NCBI GenBank assembly: GCA_021234155.1
Contig: JAJEKV010000054.1
Location: 620,001-684,000, forward strand
Direction of reading: 5' to 3'
DNA: 64,000 nt
DNA from: Isoetes taiwanensis
Lineage: Eukaryota > Streptophyta > Lycopodiopsida > Isoetales > Isoetaceae
Shown here: one piece after another, positions 60,045 through 64,000 of the stretch
Position numbering within the stretch: position 1 is the first letter of the stretch
Layout: the number at the start of each line of letters is the position of its first letter
The notes under the pieces: generated by a model
The model's input: the letters and a program-made list of their open reading frames with translations, nothing else
Told to the model about the DNA's origin: nothing
The model's database searches: none
Position numbers and translations under genes: made by a program

Positions 60045-63000
60045 TCACTCTTCTTGTTCACCAAAGTATTTGTCGCCCATAGCTTTCATGATCGGCTTGC
60101 TCTCTGGATCGGGTTCCGTGAGGCTCGGATAGTTCGTAAGCACATCGGGCGACAAGAATGGCAAAGAGGGATTCCGCCAAGACAGATGAGTCCGAAGGAC
60201 AACCACCTATCTCGCCTCATATTCTTCGTGTCGATATGGCTTAGCAATGATTGTATTTTGCGCTATATGATAGCACTTGTAGGCGAGTCGCCTATGATCA
60301 GCGTGTTGTGTTTGCCAAAGTCCCGAATTGCTCATAAACACCGGCCCAGCCTTTTCACCATTATAGGCTTCCCTTTGTGATGGCTGGATCGAGGTCCTTC
60401 ACATGCTCGACCCTTTCGCTTCCCCAAACGAACTTGAACTTCAAAACTGAAATGCCGAGAACACCAAGAACATTGACAATATTTTTCTTTGCCATACAAG
60501 ACCATATGGCCACTTCAATCCCGTGCGCACCATTCAATAATTTCCTTAGCTCGGGCCCTCGGATACACTATTTTATGCTCGCTTTCACCGGGATCCGCGA
60601 GGTGTTAATCTCGGGGACGCCTTTGTCGCGGGTATACCGCAGCCTAATACCCATTGACGCCAAATATTACAAGCTTGGTGGGACCAAATGATCCCGCTTG
60701 GAGTTTGGCTCGACCATATTTCCGGTTCATCGGGATCCAAATGCGATCATTAACTTTTCGTGTTCTTTTCCGCCGTGGAGCGTGTCTTGCTCGATTTTCA
60801 TTCGCATTCTCCTCGCGACGTGAACCGTTGGAATCCATTGACAATGATCCGGACTCGTTGAGCTCGAATTCCCTGAAATGATGACAACCGCCGAAAGGAA
60901 CGAAGTATTCTCGACTCATGAGTCGAGAATGACAAGAAAAGGTATTGAAAGGAACGAGTTTTCTCGACCGCGAGTCGAAAACACCGCTAGAGCAAAGTAA
61001 ACTCACCTCAATCTCAGGTTTTCAATAATGTTTTCGCAAAGATTCTCGTCCAATCCTTCACATCCTCGCCTCCGGCCGTTTGTCTCCCTCGCCCTCGCCG
61101 CCTTTATCGCTTCCATTTGTCTTCCTCCCCTTGAAATGCTCATGAAGCAGATCCAAGTATGACTGAATGGTTTCAACCATGTCCTTATTTCCAACCACGG
61201 ATATAGGTTTCATTCCAAACAGCATAGCCCCCTGAGAGAACAGGCCATTCATGTACCACTCGCATACAATTTGATCTTCCTCGACCAAGCTGGTTATGAA
61301 GTACTTGATAACTCTTGGCCGGATAGGAATTCTATGTATAGGACCCGGCCGCACCATCCTTGCGACCTTGTCCATCGATGGAACATCCTCCATAAACCCG
61401 CCCCCTTCCGTGGTTCCATATGCTCTTGAGAGATCATGAACTTGTCGAGATAATGATGCTCGCTAGACCACCACTTATCCAGTCGACCGCACGATCTTGA
61501 AATCAAAACCAAAACTATGTTGGCAAAGCTTGGTGCCTTCGGCAAGCCAAGTCCGCACTCATGATCAAGTTCGATATGGAGTGCATGATCTTGTTGGTGA
61601 AGTTAATATCACCGCCCATTGGGAGACAAGAAGTTGTTTGATTGCCCTATGCAAAAAGACAAGGAAACCGAAAGTATCCAGGTCGGTCATGTCCGTGACA
61701 CGCCTTGTACCACCGCTTCTATGTCGCTTTGTCATAAAAAAGGGTGGGGTCTTCATCATATTGATGGCAAATAGTGCCACGGGTCCAGTGCCGCCTGCAC
61801 CACCAAATCCCTTGTGTCCCAAAGTAACCAGAAATGGGGAGCTATCGCCGTCACTTTAAATGGGACCACCCCGAATCCAAGCTTCCTTTTTCAAATTGCC
61901 ATAGCACGCTCAGGGAAAGGAAGGGTTTTGACGCTACGCTTGAGCTTGGTGTTGATGTAGGGTTGACATAGACGGTTCAATTCCTTCATGTCTTCCTCAT
62001 CAAGGGCAGCCTTTTCCTTGTAATAATCAAATTCATGGTATTCATTAGATGCAACGCTGCGTAACTCCGTGATGCCTTCTTCTAACGCGACGCCGCCGCT
62101 TTTAGGACCGTGGCATAATCCTTTGCGCCCCCCGCAATTTAGAACTCCCCGGTCTTCCTCGCCAGGATTGTTCCCTCCAAGATTTTGCCTTGTAGGTCAA
62201 GCGCTTTTTGTCCGTGAGGCCCCCGTATCCTCTTCATGAACCGCTTGTCAAACAACTTGGGGTCGGGCCTGCTTGGAAATTCTCCATTGCTGTCCTTCGC
62301 CTTGCCTCTTGTCCATTGAGCCCATATTTCAGGTCCATTTCTCCCGCACCTCGGTGCTAAGAATGAGGTCGTATTGGTCCGAGAGAGACTCCCCGCCTTT
62401 CCTTGGTGTTCTCTTCTTCTTCTCCTCTTCTTCCTCTCCCTCGTCATCTTCCTGGTTCCTCCAAAGAGAACATATCCGCATAGTTTCTCAAAGGTCTTCC
62501 ACTTATCCGGGGAGCCCTGCTTTCCTTTAGGACGCCGAGGACAACCCAATGCTTTCCATCGCTGCCTAGCGTGTATGATCCGGTCGATATAAGGGCTGCA
62601 TTCGCACAATGTACCAATGTCGAGCATGAAAGTATCTACAAACACCCGTGAATAAACAAGAATGTAGCCGGGTTTTCTCGACTCGAGCGAAAGAAAAGTC
62701 CCTTGAATGTCTAATTTTCTTTTTACTTCTCGTTTTTCGACCATGAAGTCGAGAAAGCTCGCGATCCTTTGATTTTTCTCAGATATTCCGCTTTCTCGAC
62801 TCGCGAAATCGAAAACCCCGCTGATAATCGGCAAAATGTTAGATGGTAGGCTTTCTCGACTCGTAAATCGAAAAGTCCCATTCAATGTCTAATTTTCTTT
62901 TATCGGCTAAGGGTTTTCTCGAGTCGAAGTCGAAAGCTCCACATCCTTTGATTTTCTCTCGTTTTACTCGGGGCTTTCTGACCAAATAAAACCCCGGATA

Positions 63001-63935
63001 ATCGGCAAATGTTAGGATGGTAGGGGGCTTTCGACTCGCGCGAAGCGAGAATGGAAAGATTCGTGAGAGTTATTTACCTTACGTAGGCGGCACTCGCCGC
63101 TATTGTGTTCTCGGGCAAAGGGCTAATCTTGGCCGCCGGCTGTCGGGCATCTCCGCCCGAAAGAACTCGCGACTCGCTGGCATATCTATCCTTGATCCTT
63201 TGCGCACCTCCTTCTCCGCCCGCAATACTTGAGCCGCCCTAATCGAATGCCGACCGCCTACAACCCGTAACCGGACGCTCTTTTCCCTTCGGATCTTCCT
63301 CGGACTTCCAAATGAACAACTCACCGTCGATCGCTAAAAGGTATGACATCCGCAGTATTGATCTGCAATCAGGATGTCGCACCATCGTTTCGAATCTCCC
63401 AAAGATGTGTGCTGGATTAAATTCCCTCGGGTTGAACAAGACTCGGCATCTCCCGTGCAAACCTTCAAATTGGCCTAATGTCCAAAGCAGCTTTGTGTGA
63501 TATTCCCAACGGATAATACCGAGCTAGACGCCTCCATTTTCTGCCCTCTCTCGAGAAATCCCGATCCTGATCATCTGGATCGAGGTTTGGGGAGTCGACC
63601 ATATCTTCGTCTCCTTCGTCATCTGACTCCTCCCGTGTGGTGTCATCATCCCCATCTTTGTTTTTTGGTGGACTTTTTTGTGTATGAACCACAACATTCC
63701 CCACTGCAGAGTGTTGTAGAGTCTTCAGCACAGTAGATGTGAAGCTCCCCGTATTGAACAGTTTTTCCCTGACTCTGGAAATCTCCATACCAAGCTCCCT
63801 GGATGTTAGGGTTCCGGCCTCCTTCATCCCTTCCAGATCCTTCCACCCAAGGTTCTGACAATTTAAAGGCGCCGGCCTTTTTTCGGTGCCCTTAGCCTTG
63901 CTCATGGAAGAGTGAGAATAATTTGAAACTGCCAA
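60045..63935 (-). CDS. Gene X, copy 2 (5' end near or beyond 63,935)
   Basis: It begins, or continues, with MSKAKGTEKRPAPLNCQNLG at 63,905 and is open for more than 100 codons through REESDDEGDEDMVDSPNLDP. The 442-bp intron is at 62,636-63,077. The next exon reads KWKTFEKLCGYVLFGGTRKM, then a KKRRRRREHQGK stretch, then DPKLFDKRFMKRIRGPHGQK. A segment with AALDEEDMKELNRLCQPY follows. From 61,393 a continuous 111-codon stretch starts MEDVPSMDKVARMVRPG. A 134-bp intron (60,873-61,006; TTTCAG acceptor, GTGAGT donor) follows, and the end is KPIMKAMGDKYFGEQEE with TGA at 60,045. No family is recognised. Confidence 0.5.
60908..60929. repeat. Perfect 22-bp palindrome in the 134-bp intron, copy 2
   Basis: Identical to 27,020-27,041. 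A second, diverged hairpin (TTTTCTCGACCGCGAGTCGA) follows near 60,960. Confidence 0.9.
62672..63052. repeat. Seven-hairpin intronic array, copy 2
   Basis: Same order of hairpins and spacers as 28,767-29,150, with the GATAATCGGCAAA spacer at about 62,821 and 62,998 (period about 178 bp). Several hairpins are less perfect than in copy 1, often because the arms carry extra AA or CG. Confidence 0.85.
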
Positions 63936-64000
63936 TTTTTGGTGCGATAGAACTTACTCTTTCCTCGCAGTCCTCGACATGTAGTGTCAAATGCTTCGAA

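Larger units (their letters stand above)
33853..64000. repeat. 33.85-kb tandem unit, copy 2 (incomplete)
   Basis: This is the direct repeat of 1 to about 30,060. It stops at the window edge, so the equivalent of 30,060-33,852 is not seen. Differences from copy 1 are mostly 1-4 base events at CAG/CTG sites and are unevenly spread. It could be a true tandem duplication, or two haplotypes or read sets laid end to end by an assembler. Confidence 0.93.

Noticed and set aside
59754-60380. 208-codon plus-strand frame in copy 2
   Set aside because: It runs through hairpins and opposite the 3' end of gene X. The matching stretch of copy 1 is not open over the same length, and the sense is opposite to the conserved coding stretches.
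62139-62885. One long minus-strand frame of 248 codons taken as a single exon
   Set aside because: Its first part reads through the palindrome array (repeated FTSRES-like peptides), which sits inside an intron with good splice sites. Only the part below 62,636 is accepted as coding.
1-64000. Explaining the many copy differences as rapid natural divergence
   Set aside because: Differences cluster at CAG/CTG and make CG in either copy, while adjacent blocks are almost unchanged. Natural divergence of two copies would not behave that way.

Overview
The window is nuclear plant DNA. It is AT-leaning and intron-rich, has no bacterial-style operons, and is filled with plant-type transposable elements: a chromodomain-bearing Ty3 (chromovirus) LTR element, an L1-type LINE, and a BED/DUF659 hAT-like transposase. 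I cannot name the species. A vascular plant is likely, and a non-seed lineage is possible but not shown. No rRNA, tRNA or CRISPR was seen.

Large-scale layout: the window is 1.9 copies of one unit of about 33.85 kb. Position 33,853 restarts the sequence of position 1, and the rest of the window repeats positions 1 to about 30,060 in the same order and orientation. The window ends inside copy 2, so the true repeat borders lie outside or at an arbitrary phase. This is either a real recent tandem duplication or a false duplication made during assembly.

Within one unit, in copy 1 coordinates: (i) 1-3,585 is a plus-strand fragment of a Ty3 element (3' untranslated region, LTR A, leader and gag start), of which 1-811 is unassigned AT-rich DNA. 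(ii) 3,586-6,680 plus 13,553-14,154 is an older, gene-like locus that was split by a LINE. (iii) 6,681-13,552 is a full-length minus-strand LINE bounded by a 16-bp target-site duplication. (iv) 14,155-21,618 is a minus-strand chromovirus with LTRs B and C of the same family as LTR A. (v) about 21,619-24,850 is a plus-strand hAT-like DNA transposon remnant. (vi) 25,131-30,205 holds one or two minus-strand multi-exon genes of unknown family, whose introns and 3' flank carry a family of short perfect palindromes. (vii) 30,206-33,852 is mostly unassigned.

Most differences between the two copies are small and sit at CAG or CTG trinucleotides, which are read as CG-containing strings in one copy or the other. 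Long blocks elsewhere are almost identical. This fits a base-calling artefact at CHG-methylated cytosines better than real mutation, because deamination would remove C rather than create CG. Apparent reading-frame damage in the LINE, the hAT-like element and the unknown gene should therefore not be taken at face value.

The least expected biology is the intronic palindrome family around core CTCGACTCGCGAGTCGAG, including a seven-hairpin array with a higher-order period of about 180 bp, and the unrecognised gene that carries it.
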